Assembly (NCBI GenBank): GCA_900758955.1
Contig: CAAETL010000127.1
Coordinates: 1 to 17,587 of the forward strand
Reading direction: 5' to 3'
Source: an uncultured Oscillospiraceae bacterium
GTDB lineage: Bacteria > Bacillota > Clostridia > Oscillospirales > Oscillospiraceae
Length of the DNA: 17,587 bases
The notes beneath the pieces were generated by a model, which saw nothing but the letters and a program-made list of their open reading frames with translations, did no database searches and was not told the origin of the DNA. Shown here one piece after another: positions 1 through 7,195 of this stretch (its first letter is position 1; each line of letters starts with the position of its first letter). The position numbers were made by a program, and so were the translations under genes.

Positions 1-2287
1 CCTCGCCCAGTGAGGCCTCCGCTTTGAATTTTTCCAGGGCATGGTGGGTTTCCCGCAGATCGGACATGAGCTGCCCCACCCGAGAGGTGAGGTCGGCCGG
101 ATTGGTCTTGAGCTCCTCAGCCACCTGGAAGAGCATCTCCTGATTGCGGTTCCAAATCGCCAGGGATTCCGCGCCCACACTGGCCACAATTCGGCGGACG
201 CCGGAGGCGATGGAGGCCTCAGACTCGATGTGGAACGCGCCCACCTTGGCGGTGTTGTCCAAGTGGGTGCCGCCGCACAACTCAGTGGAATATCCCTCGC
301 CCATATCCACCACGCGGACAATGTCGCCGTACTTCTCCCCAAAGAGGGCGGTGGCCCCCTTGGCCTTGGCGTCGTCGATGGACATCTCCTGGGTCTGAAC
401 GCCAAATCCCTCCAGCACCGCGTCGTTCACCAAACGGCTCACCTGGTTCAGCTCCTGGGGCGTGAGCGCGGAGAAGTGGGTAAAGTCAAACCGCAGCCGG
501 TCGGGCTCCACCAGGGAACCGGCCTGATGCACATGCTCCCCCAGGACCGTACGCAGCGCGGTGTGGAGAAGATGGGTGGCGGAGTGGGCCCGCTGAATGG
601 CCCGGCGTCGCTCCTGGTCAATGGCCGCTTGTACGGAATCTCCCACCTTCAGGCTTCCTTCCGCCAGTTTGCCGTAGTGCATAAACTTGCCGCCCTTGTT
701 CTTCTGCACGTCAGTCACGGGGAACACCACGCCTTGGGCCGAAATTTGGCCGTGATCGGCCACCTGACCGCCCATCTCGGCATAGAAGGGTGTCTTGTCC
801 AACACCAAAATTGCCTCAGCGCCAGCCACAATTTCGTCGGCCTGCTCCCCTTCCACCACAATTGCCAACACTTTGGCGTCCTCGATGGCAGTATGCTCGT
901 ACCCCACAAACTCGGTGGCGGGGATCTCCTGTCCGAACTCAATGCCTGACCAGCCCAAATCTCCCAGGGCCTCCCGGGCTTTGCGCGCCCGGACCCGCTG
1001 GGCCTCCATCTCCTTGTCAAACCCGGCCCGGTCCAGGGTCATGCCCTCGTCCTCCACCATCTCCTCGGTAAGGTCTACGGGGAAACCGTAGGTGTCGTAC
1101 AGCTTAAAGGCGTCGGCCCCGGAAAAGACGGACTCCCCTTGGGACTTATGCTCCGCCAGCAGATCCGCAAAAATCTTCATGCCGCCGTCTATGGTTTTGG
1201 AAAAGTTCTCTTCCTCCACCCGGATGACCTTGGTAATATAGGCCTCCTTCTCTTTCAGATCGGGGTAATAGCCCTGATTCTCATGGATGACGGTGGCGCA
1301 GACCTCGTAGAGGAAGGGCTCGTTGACCCCCAGGAGCTTGCCGTGGCGGGCGGCCCGGCGGAGCAACCGGCGCAGCACATAACCCCGGCCCTCGTTGGAG
1401 GGAAGCACGCCGTCGCAGATCATAAAGGTTGCCGACCGGATATGATCGGTGATGATCCGCAGGGAGACGTCCTTTTTCTCGCTCTCGCCGTAGTGAGCCC
1501 CGGTAATTTCCGAGACCTTATGGGTGATGTTCATCACCGTGTCCACATCAAAGAGGGAGTCCACCCCTTGGCAGACCACCGCCAGACGCTCCAGGCCCAT
1601 GCCGGTATCAATGTTCTTCTGGGCAAGTTCCGTGTAGTGGCCCTCTCCGTCGTTATCGAATTGGGAGAAAACATTGTTCCAAATTTCAATATACCGGTCG
1701 CAGTCGCAGCCGGGGTAACAGCCCGGCTTGCCGCAGCCGTAGGCCTCGCCACGGTCATAGTAAATTTCAGAACAGGGGCCGCAGGGGCCGGAGCCGTGCT
1801 CCCAGAAATTGTCCTCTTTGCCCAGGCGGACGATTTTCTTTTCCGGAATGCCGATGTCATCCCGCCAGATGGCATAGGACTCGTCGTCCTCCAGGTAAAC
1901 CGAAGGATACAGCCGCTCCGGGTCCAGGCCGATCCAATTGGGGTCCGTTAAAAACTCCCAGCTCCAGGCGATGGATTCTTTCTTAAAGTAATCGCCAAAG
2001 GAGAAGTTGCCCAGCATCTCAAAATAGGTGCCGTGGCGGGCAGTTTTGCCGATGTTTTCAATATCACCGGTGCGGATGCACTTTTGACAGGTGCATACCC
2101 GGTTCCGGGGGGGCTCCACTTCCCCAGTGAAATAGGGCTTCATGGGGGCCATGCCCGAATTGATGAGCAGGAGAGAGGGATCATTTTGCGGTACCAAGGA
2201 AAAGCTGGGCAGGCGAAGATGTCCTTTGCTTTCAAAGAAAGACAGGAACATCTCCCGCAACTGGTTGACGCCGTAGGATTTTGACAT
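1..2287 (-). CDS. alaS: Alanyl-tRNA synthetase, C-terminus cut off by the window edge
   Basis: Alanyl-tRNA synthetase attaches alanine to tRNA(Ala) in the cytoplasm and hydrolyses Ser/Gly-tRNA(Ala) in its editing site. The frame opens at ATG 2287-2285 with MSKSYGVNQLREMFLSFFES and runs open to base 2, about 762 codons. The family is usually about 875 residues, so the C-Ala oligomerisation domain is missing because the window ends. The N-terminal class II aminoacylation core is recognisable (LINSGMAPMKPYF, FEMLGNFSFGDYF). The four zinc ligands of the editing domain are present: His568 and His572 in HSATHLLH, and Cys671 and His675 in ELCGGTH. This matches the spacing of E. coli H564/H568/C666/H670. 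The start follows GGAGG with a 9-base spacer. The gene has its own promoter and a T-box leader, so expression should respond to uncharged tRNA(Ala). No frameshift is seen. Confidence 0.98.
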   Translation of the reverse strand, partial: MSKSYGVNQLREMFLSFFESKGHLRLPSFSLVPQNDPSLLLINSGMAPMKPYFTGEVEPPRNRVCTCQKCIRTGDIENIGKTARHGTYFEMLGNFSFGDYFKKESIAWSWEFLTDPNWIGLDPERLYPSVYLEDDESYAIWRDDIGIPEKKIVRLGKEDNFWEHGSGPCGPCSEIYYDRGEAYGCGKPGCYPGCDCDRYIEIWNNVFSQFDNDGEGHYTELAQKNIDTGMGLERLAVVCQGVDSLFDVDTVMNITHKVSEITGAHYGESEKKDVSLRIITDHIRSATFMICDGVLPSNEGRGYVLRRLLRRAARHGKLLGVNEPFLYEVCATVIHENQGYYPDLKEKEAYITKVIRVEEENFSKTIDGGMKIFADLLAEHKSQGESVFSGADAFKLYDTYGFPVDLTEEMVEDEGMTLDRAGFDKEMEAQRVRARKAREALGDLGWSGIEFGQEIPATEFVGYEHTAIEDAKVLAIVVEGEQADEIVAGAEAILVLDKTPFYAEMGGQVADHGQISAQGVVFPVTDVQKNKGGKFMHYGKLAEGSLKVGDSVQAAIDQERRRAIQRAHSATHLLHTALRTVLGEHVHQAGSLVEPDRLRFDFTHFSALTPQELNQVSRLVNDAVLEGFGVQTQEMSIDDAKAKGATALFGEKYGDIVRVVDMGEGYSTELCGGTHLDNTAKVGAFHIESEASIASGVRRIVASVGAESLAIWNRNQEMLFQVAEELKTNPADLTSRVGQLMSDLRETHHALEKFKAEASLGE

Positions 2288-2310
2288 GAGTTGAAACCTC
2301 CGAAACTGAT

Positions 2311-2352
2311 TAAAAATGAAAGCTCCGCCCCTGATAACATCAGGGGCGGAGC
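2311..2352 (-). terminator. T-box regulatory terminator of alaS
   Basis: A 14-bp perfect stem pairs 2322-2335 with 2339-2352 (arm GCTCCGCCCCTGAT) around a 3-base loop. On the minus strand it is followed by TTTCATTTTTA. It lies between the T-box motif and the alaS ribosome binding site, where the conditional terminator of a T-box belongs. Confidence 0.93.
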
Positions 2353-2591
2353 GAATACACTCTGCGGTACCACCCTGGTTACAAGAAGGGGCAAACTGCG
2401 CCGGTTAGACAATACCTTCTTGCATCTCAGTCATCCGGTAACGGGGATGGGGCGGCCCGGTCCTCCCAGGCTGGCTCAGAAGTGGCGTGGATTCCGGCGG
2501 ACCGAGGGGCTTACACCCTTCCCCTCTCGCTGAAGGCCGCTGTGGTTTTCCTTGGCTTCCTCATCGCTTTTGTGGTATTCCATTTTATTGC
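2311..2591 (-). promoter_or_regulatory. Alanine T-box riboswitch leader of alaS
   Basis: The untranslated leader of alaS, read on the minus strand, has the order of a T-box element. Near the 5' end is the Stem I hallmark GCGATGAGGAAG (about 2560-2575). The T-box sequence AGGGTGGTACCGC sits at 2376-2364, and an intrinsic terminator follows immediately. T-box leaders read the tRNA anticodon through a specifier codon and test the free CCA end with the T-box bulge; uncharged tRNA stabilises the antiterminator. After the conserved GAA-type specifier loop, the triplet GCC at 2486-2484 is an alanine codon and is my best specifier call, which agrees with the downstream gene. The T-box identification is firm; the exact specifier is inferred. 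Confidence 0.93.
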
Positions 2592-2597
2592 TTTTAT

Positions 2598-2625
2598 AGT
2601 TTATCACATTTTTATGGGTTGTCAA
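2598..2625 (-). promoter_or_regulatory. alaS: Promoter of the alaS T-box transcript
   Basis: On the minus strand a perfect -35 TTGACA (2625-2620) is separated by 16 bp from TAAACT (2603-2598), a 4/6 match to -10. The predicted start, near 2591, falls just ahead of Stem I of the T-box. A TATAAA lies 5 bp further on but at a poor spacing. The promoter lies in the short gap after the upstream CAP-SLH gene, so alaS can be transcribed independently. Confidence 0.7.
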
Positions 2626-2678
2626 GCCGCATTTTGTGGTTTTTCACCACTTCTTCCCGACACACTCCAGCCCCGGGT

Positions 2679-3953
2679 TCATGGGGTAATGACGCCCTGA
2701 TTGGTCAGATTTTGACGCAGCGTAAGCCCCCCGTCCGCCATGGGGCAGTCCAGCGCCGCCCGGCACAGCAGCACCATTTCTCCCCTGGTGAGGGCCGCGC
2801 CGCCGTTTTGGGCGTCATATTGTTTTTTTGTCAGTACAATTTGATCGGAGAGCGCCCAGGGCGTATTCCAGGCAAAATCAGCGCCGCTCTGATACCCCAG
2901 GGCCCGCAGGATGAAGGTAATCGCCTGGGATGCGGTGGCGGATGTCTTGCCCTGGAAGGAGGTGGCGCTCGTCCCTTGGGTGATCCCGTTCCGGTAGGCG
3001 TACCCCACATAGGGCGAGGCCCACGCGGTTACGTCGGAAAAGGGGTGGGCCGCCCCGTCCCCTTCGGTCACCTTCCCCTCCTGGCCTAGCAGACGCAGCA
3101 GCATCACCAGAGCCTCCTCCCGGGTGCAGGAGGCGGTTAGGTCAAAGTTGGGGGAGCCGTCGGACAAAGATCCTTTTCCCTGGAGCAGGCCCAGGGCGTA
3201 CAGCTCCTCCGCAGCCGACTGCATGGAATAGGGATACCCGTACTCCCCGGTAACTTGGATCGTCAAAAGCGCCGACTGTCCCCCATACGATACGACGATA
3301 TTTTGTTCCCCCGCCTTTGACGGGGCGTAGCCCGTACACATTTCGGCGGTGACGGGCAGATAGCTCTCCCCGTGCTGGCAGGAGAGAACGAGAACCGCCC
3401 CCATCTCCTTCACAGAGGTTCCCGCGGGGTAGCTGGTCTGTGCCGACCGAACCCCCCGCACTTGGGGGGAACAGGAACCCAGGAAAAACTGTTCCCAACT
3501 GGACGCGCCGTCATACCCCGCGCCCATATGGGTAAAGTCCTGATCCAGAATATTGGCCCGATGCCCTTCACTGTTCATCCATGCCTTCACCACTTCTTCC
3601 GGACTGCGCTGTCCCTTAGCGATATTTTCCCCCAGTTTGTTCCACTCTGTGAGGGAGACCTCATCCAACACGCTGAAGCATTCTGAGCCGTCGGGACGGG
3701 TATGGTCAGAGCGGTAATGATTGGTAAGTTCCTCCGCTCGAATTCGGGCCGCCTGATGGATCTGCGGGAACATGGAAAGGGGCCGCATCCCATTTTGGAT
3801 CCGAGCGGCGTTGGTCTGAGCCAGCACGTCCCACTCCTCCTGGGAGACGGCCGGGGAAAAGGACTGGTCCCACCGGTCTTCTCCCTGGACCGCGCCGGCA
3901 GAGACGCTCAGCGTCAAGGTCAGCGCCATAACAAGGCTTAGCAATCGTTTCAT
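2679..3953 (-). CDS. Secreted CAP-domain protein with C-terminal SLH repeats
   Basis: This 424-residue protein is predicted to be exported and held at the cell surface. Residues 1-22 form a signal peptide (MKRLLSLVMALTLTLSVSAGA). Residues about 44-165 are a bacterial CAP/SCP domain of the YkwD/CAP-PR1 type, with conserved His84, Glu109 (LGENIAKG), His131 (SEGHRANIL) and a G-A-G-Y strand. A short Ig-like segment (about 175-235, ending SALLTIQVTG) follows. The C-terminal third carries SLH-type units: a degenerate one at about 245-290 (ELYALGLLQG, TREEALVMLLRLLG), a good one at about 305-353 (FSDVTAWASPYVGYAYRNG) and a third ending near 403. SLH repeats normally bind pyruvylated secondary cell-wall polymers. 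The start has GGAGG 8 bases upstream. The gene lies 42 bp after the ATPase gene and probably shares its transcript. The molecular function of bacterial CAP domains is poorly defined. Confidence 0.9.
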   Translation of the reverse strand: MKRLLSLVMALTLTLSVSAGAVQGEDRWDQSFSPAVSQEEWDVLAQTNAARIQNGMRPLSMFPQIHQAARIRAEELTNHYRSDHTRPDGSECFSVLDEVSLTEWNKLGENIAKGQRSPEEVVKAWMNSEGHRANILDQDFTHMGAGYDGASSWEQFFLGSCSPQVRGVRSAQTSYPAGTSVKEMGAVLVLSCQHGESYLPVTAEMCTGYAPSKAGEQNIVVSYGGQSALLTIQVTGEYGYPYSMQSAAEELYALGLLQGKGSLSDGSPNFDLTASCTREEALVMLLRLLGQEGKVTEGDGAAHPFSDVTAWASPYVGYAYRNGITQGTSATSFQGKTSATASQAITFILRALGYQSGADFAWNTPWALSDQIVLTKKQYDAQNGGAALTRGEMVLLCRAALDCPMADGGLTLRQNLTNQGVITP

Positions 3954-3995
3954 AGGGTTTCCTCCATTCGGCCGGTTTCCCGATTCAGGTACAGG

Positions 3996-4877
3996 TTATC
4001 GGCCATTCTCAAATTCCTTCCTGTGGGACTGAAAGAAGTCAAAGTAGCGTCGAACAGCCTCCAATTGGGTCCAGGATTTCCGGACGACGGGGGCCCGGTC
4101 CATATCATAAATGACCGCCCCAGGCATGGCCAGAAGAAAGGGCGAGTGGGTGGATAGGATAAACTGACACCGATAAAATCGGGCGGAATCCTGGAGAAAC
4201 TGGGCCAGTTCCTGCTGGTACTGGGCCGAAAGGCTGTTCTCCGGCTCGTCCAACAGGTAGAGACAGCCCTCCTGAATCTTCTCCGTAAAGTAGCGATAGG
4301 CGCTCTCCCCGTTTGACTGGCTCCGGAGATTCCCTCCCACTTCCCGACGCACATACCCCGAACCGCTGCCGTTTTTCCGTTTGGCATAGGCGGCCTTTTT
4401 GATGTACCCATAATCGTCCATAGTTTTCAGTTGGAATTTCTCCCGCCGCAGGGTTCTGTACTCCTCCAGCAGTTCCTCCCGATGAGTGTCAATTCCTTGG
4501 TTCAGGCTGCGCAGGTCTAAGAGGTAGTCGAACACATCGTCGCTGGTGAGCACGGCGCTTCCCGACGGGATTTCCCCACCGGTTCCCCGAAAGTGGCATA
4601 AGTTCACATAGTCACCGAAGAACGCAGACTGATTGTAGACGCTCCCCCGTTCCAGGCCCAGTTTCTCCCCGATGACATTGAGAAGGGTGGTCTTCCCCGA
4701 TCCGTTTCCGCCATACAAAATGGTGATGGGTTCAAAAAACAACGTCTCCTGCTCCCAATCTCCCAGGATACGGAAGGGATAAAAATTGTTATAGCAGGTC
4801 CGGCCATGGGATAGGTCGGAAAGAACCTGCTCCTGCGACGGCCGATCAGGTATTGTAAATTGGGACAGATACACCAT
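3996..4877 (-). CDS. AAA-family (ABC-type) predicted ATPase, COG3910-like
   Basis: This is a stand-alone cytoplasmic ATPase of 293 residues with no membrane segment. It has Walker A GGNGSGKT (56-63), an ABC-like signature SNGES (188-192), Walker B CLYLLDEPEN (205-214) with ENSLS after it, and an H-loop/switch His in ILSTHSPFLL (about 240-249). The gap between Walker A and the signature is short (about 125 residues), as in small SMC/Rad50-like or COG3910 predicted ATPases rather than a transporter ATPase, and no permease is nearby. I chose ATG 4877 because AGGAGGGGAGAAGG lies directly upstream. The frame stays open 35 codons further upstream, but those codons overlap the end of the preceding gene and have no binding site. 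The spacing to the upstream ADC-family gene is 19 bp, which suggests one operon. The substrate is unknown. Confidence 0.88.
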   Translation of the reverse strand: MVYLSQFTIPDRPSQEQVLSDLSHGRTCYNNFYPFRILGDWEQETLFFEPITILYGGNGSGKTTLLNVIGEKLGLERGSVYNQSAFFGDYVNLCHFRGTGGEIPSGSAVLTSDDVFDYLLDLRSLNQGIDTHREELLEEYRTLRREKFQLKTMDDYGYIKKAAYAKRKNGSGSGYVRREVGGNLRSQSNGESAYRYFTEKIQEGCLYLLDEPENSLSAQYQQELAQFLQDSARFYRCQFILSTHSPFLLAMPGAVIYDMDRAPVVRKSWTQLEAVRRYFDFFQSHRKEFENGR

Positions 4878-4896
4878 CCTTCTCCCCTCCTGGATA

Positions 4897-5673
4897 TTAC
4901 AGCAAGATTTGATCCTCGTAGTTTTTCGTACGGTCAAACGCCACGGCGTAAGCGCCCAGTACTTCCTGTTTTTCCACTCCACAGATGGCCTGCATCATGC
5001 GGAAGCCAGCGGGCATGGACTGAAAGTCGGGCGTTTGCCAGGTAAAATCACAATCGCAGTATTCTTTGTTTCCCTCAATGGACTCCACCGTTGTAAAGGA
5101 CGTATCATTCACGTCGGCCTGTTCTCGGTTGGCCGGATTGGGCAGGTAACGCGGATAAAACGTCCCCTCATTGTCCGCCTCCTTGGGGCAGCCGCCCTCC
5201 ACGCCCACCCGGTGGAAGGATATCTCCAAAAAGCGAAAGCCGTCCTGTTCCGCCGTAACCCGCAGGTCGGGCCCGGTTTTTACAGCCGCTATGTCAGCGT
5301 AAAGCTTGGAAATCCCATAGACGTCCCGTCCGGCCAAAACAGAATCCACATTGTCCTCCCAGGTGACCAGATTCAGCCAGCCTCGTTTGCCCCGGTATTC
5401 CACAGGGGTGTTGAGCTCAATGCGCTGGACGGATCGGCCAGCCAGCCAAGCTACGCCGCGCATCAGCTCCACATTCAGCCGCAGCACCGGCCGTAGCGAC
5501 TGATATCCCTCCGGAAGCAGGGCCGCAAGCTGTTCCGGCTTTACCCGGTATGCGGTGACGTACTGCTCCACATGACATAATACGCCTGCCCAAGGCTTGC
5601 CGTCTGCGTTCTGAACTTCACACAGAGCGGGGCCGAAGGCAATGGGCATGGTATAGATGGCGGGTTTTTTCAC
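4897..5673 (-). CDS. Acetoacetate decarboxylase (ADC) family protein
   Basis: This is a 258-residue cytoplasmic protein of the acetoacetate decarboxylase fold. Family members decarboxylate beta-keto acids or run aldolase-dehydratase chemistry through a Schiff-base lysine. The diagnostic stretch is AGRDVYGISKLYADI (114-128), matching the family pattern GRExYGxPKxxA, which makes Lys123 the probable Schiff-base residue. Classical clostridial Adc has a Lys-Lys pair here; this protein has Lys-Leu, so the pKa-lowering neighbour is absent and true acetoacetate decarboxylation is doubtful. Other family features include PEGYQSLRPVLRLNVELMRGVAWLAGR near residues 54-80. The start is GTG 5673-5671, preceded by AGGAAGG with a 7-base spacer. 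It is the first gene after a MerR-type promoter and is followed at 19 bp by the ATPase gene. The family is certain; the substrate is unknown. Confidence 0.88.
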   Translation of the reverse strand: MKKPAIYTMPIAFGPALCEVQNADGKPWAGVLCHVEQYVTAYRVKPEQLAALLPEGYQSLRPVLRLNVELMRGVAWLAGRSVQRIELNTPVEYRGKRGWLNLVTWEDNVDSVLAGRDVYGISKLYADIAAVKTGPDLRVTAEQDGFRFLEISFHRVGVEGGCPKEADNEGTFYPRYLPNPANREQADVNDTSFTTVESIEGNKEYCDCDFTWQTPDFQSMPAGFRMMQAICGVEKQEVLGAYAVAFDRTKNYEDQILL

Positions 5674-5775
5674 AGAATATCCTTCCTTTCTCCGGCGGCC
5701 TCCCCAGAGGCCAAACGCAGGACCGAAGCCGCGCGTACTGCATTCATCAGCGCGCCGCCCCAGCGGTACAGGATC

Positions 5776-5806
5776 AGGGTATCACCTGGAGCGCACTCCA
5801 GGTCAA
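5776..5806 (-). promoter_or_regulatory. MerR-type promoter/operator upstream of the ADC-family gene
   Basis: On the minus strand, -35 TTGACC (5806-5801) and -10-like TACCCT (5781-5776) are separated by 19 bp. This overlong spacer is characteristic of MerR-family targets. The spacer holds a palindrome with perfect 8-bp arms, ACCTGGAG and CTCCAGGT (5784-5791 and 5796-5803), around 4 bases. MerR regulators bind such dyads and twist the DNA to realign the two hexamers. The start would be near 5769, about 97 bases before the GTG. No MerR gene lies in this window, so the regulator acts in trans. Confidence 0.8.
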
Positions 5807-5854
5807 GCGCTTTTTCCTGAAAATTATTCGTACCAAAAACATTATTAAAGGAAA

Positions 5855-5943
5855 TAGGGGCGGATCGTATCCGCCCCCAACCGTTCCTGCCGCCAAGTTC
5901 AGCAAACTATTACGTATTCCCAATCCGGTTTTAACGGCCCCTA
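5855..5943. repeat. Palindromic repeat-like element in the spacer
   Basis: An 89-bp stretch is bounded by inverted TAGGGGC (5855-5861) and GCCCCTA (5937-5943). Its left end is a perfect 9-bp hairpin (GGGGCGGAT 5857-5865 with 5869-5877, 3-base loop). GC hairpins of the form GGGGCGGAT...ATCCGCCCC are familiar intergenic repeats in gut Clostridia, and the ends are arranged like a miniature inverted-repeat element. On the minus strand the hairpin is followed by TATTTCC, so it may also weakly terminate the upstream U32 transcript. No second copy occurs in the window. The rest of the 5674-5977 gap holds the MerR-type promoter and the ADC leader. Confidence 0.45.
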
Positions 5944-5977
5944 CACATGGCCAGGATGACGCCAACAGGTCCCTAGA

Positions 5978-7195
5978 TCAGGAGTTCTCCCGACAGGCCC
6001 TTAGAAACGAGTGTCGGGGCGCGTGACAGGGCAGTTGCATGCGAAACTTCATTTGCGGATGACGCGGCTGCTCCAGGGGAACCCCCTCCAGATCCCGCAT
6101 CATGGGGGCGCGGAAAGAGATCGGCTTTACCCGAGGCCCCACCAGCTCAATTTCATCCCCGGCGGCAAACTTATTGCGCAGCGAGACCACCGCCAAGCCG
6201 GTCTCGTCGCAGGATTCCACCACGGCCACCACCTGCCACTCCCGAATGTATCGGGCGTTGTCGGTGTACTGGCCTGGCTCACCGAAGAAAAAGCCGGTGG
6301 AATAGTGCCGGTGGCTTACTTTTTCCACCTCGGCCCGCCAGACGGGGTCCAAAGGCTCGCCGGCCAGGGCGGCGTCCACACTGTGACGGTAGGCGCCGGT
6401 GACAATGGCCGCGTAATAGGCGGATTTGGCCCGGCCCTCAATTTTCAGGGAGTCCACGCCAGCCGCCATCAGGTCGCCGATGTGGTCAATCATACACATG
6501 TCTCGGGAGTTTAACAGATAGGTCCCCCGCTCGTCCTCAAACACGGGAAAATACTCCCCCGGACGCTTCTCCTCCACCAGGGAATACCGATACCGGCAGG
6601 GCTGGGCGCAAGCGCCCCGGTTGGCGTCCCGGCCTGTCATGTAGTTGGAGAGAAGGCACCGCCCAGAGTAGGAGACGCACATGGCCCCATGGACGAAGGT
6701 CTCCAGTTCCAACGCCTGGGACGTCTTGGCCCGGATCTCCGCAATCTCCTCCAAGGAGAGCTCTCTGGCTAAAATCACCCGATCCGCGCCCAAGTCATGC
6801 CAGGCCCTGGCGGCCTGAAAATTTGTGACGCTGGCTTGGGTACTGATGTGGATTTTGAGGGAAGGGGCGTGCTTTTTCGCCAGCGCCAGCGCCCCTACGT
6901 CGGCCAAAATTACAGCGGTCACCCCCGCCGCCTCCAGCATCTCCAGCCACTGGGGCAGCCGGGCCGCCTCCTCATTGCGGGGCATGGTATTACAAGTGAC
7001 ATGCAAATCCACGTTGTGGGCACGGCAGAAATCCGCCGCCGCCATCAGCTCCTCGCCGGTAAAATTTCCGGCAAAGGAGCGCATGCCGAAATCGGTTCCC
7101 GCCAGGTAGACGGCGTCGGCCCCATAGGCCACCGCCATCTCCAGGCGTTCCCAGTCCCCGGCAGGGGCCAGCAGTTCTATGGCTTTTTTCCTCAC
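5978..7195 (-). CDS. trhP: U32-family peptidase-like tRNA uridine 5-hydroxylase (TrhP/YrrO type)
   Basis: Members of this U32 subgroup (E. coli TrhP/YegQ, B. subtilis YrrN/YrrO) catalyse prephenate-dependent 5-hydroxylation of U34 in tRNA; the older name 'peptidase/collagenase' is misleading. The protein has 405 residues. The TIM-barrel-like N-terminus reads ELLAPAGDWERLEMAVAYGADAVY (8-30). The family signature ETFVHGAMCVSYSGRCLLS covers 165-183, with Cys173, Cys180, Cys196 and Cys200 in the pattern expected for an iron-sulfur cluster. R-D-A-N-R-G-A-C-AQPCRY (189-202) and SLKIEGRAKSAYY are also typical. The start is GTG 7195-7193, overlapping the mltG stop by 4 bp, so the two are translationally coupled. 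B. subtilis keeps the same neighbourhood (yrrL/mltG, yrrM, yrrN, yrrO near alaS). The assignment within U32 is from overall similarity and context. Confidence 0.88.
   Translation of the reverse strand: MRKKAIELLAPAGDWERLEMAVAYGADAVYLAGTDFGMRSFAGNFTGEELMAAADFCRAHNVDLHVTCNTMPRNEEAARLPQWLEMLEAAGVTAVILADVGALALAKKHAPSLKIHISTQASVTNFQAARAWHDLGADRVILARELSLEEIAEIRAKTSQALELETFVHGAMCVSYSGRCLLSNYMTGRDANRGACAQPCRYRYSLVEEKRPGEYFPVFEDERGTYLLNSRDMCMIDHIGDLMAAGVDSLKIEGRAKSAYYAAIVTGAYRHSVDAALAGEPLDPVWRAEVEKVSHRHYSTGFFFGEPGQYTDNARYIREWQVVAVVESCDETGLAVVSLRNKFAAGDEIELVGPRVKPISFRAPMMRDLEGVPLEQPRHPQMKFRMQLPCHAPRHSFLRACRENS

Noticed and set aside
1139..1951. Long plus-strand frame opposite alaS (270 codons)
   Set aside because: It is antisense to the clearly conserved alaS frame, has no ribosome binding site and no family features.
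2487..3089. Plus-strand frame of 200 codons across the T-box leader and the CAP-SLH gene
   Set aside because: It crosses a functional RNA leader and a conserved gene on the other strand; the peptide has no recognisable domain.
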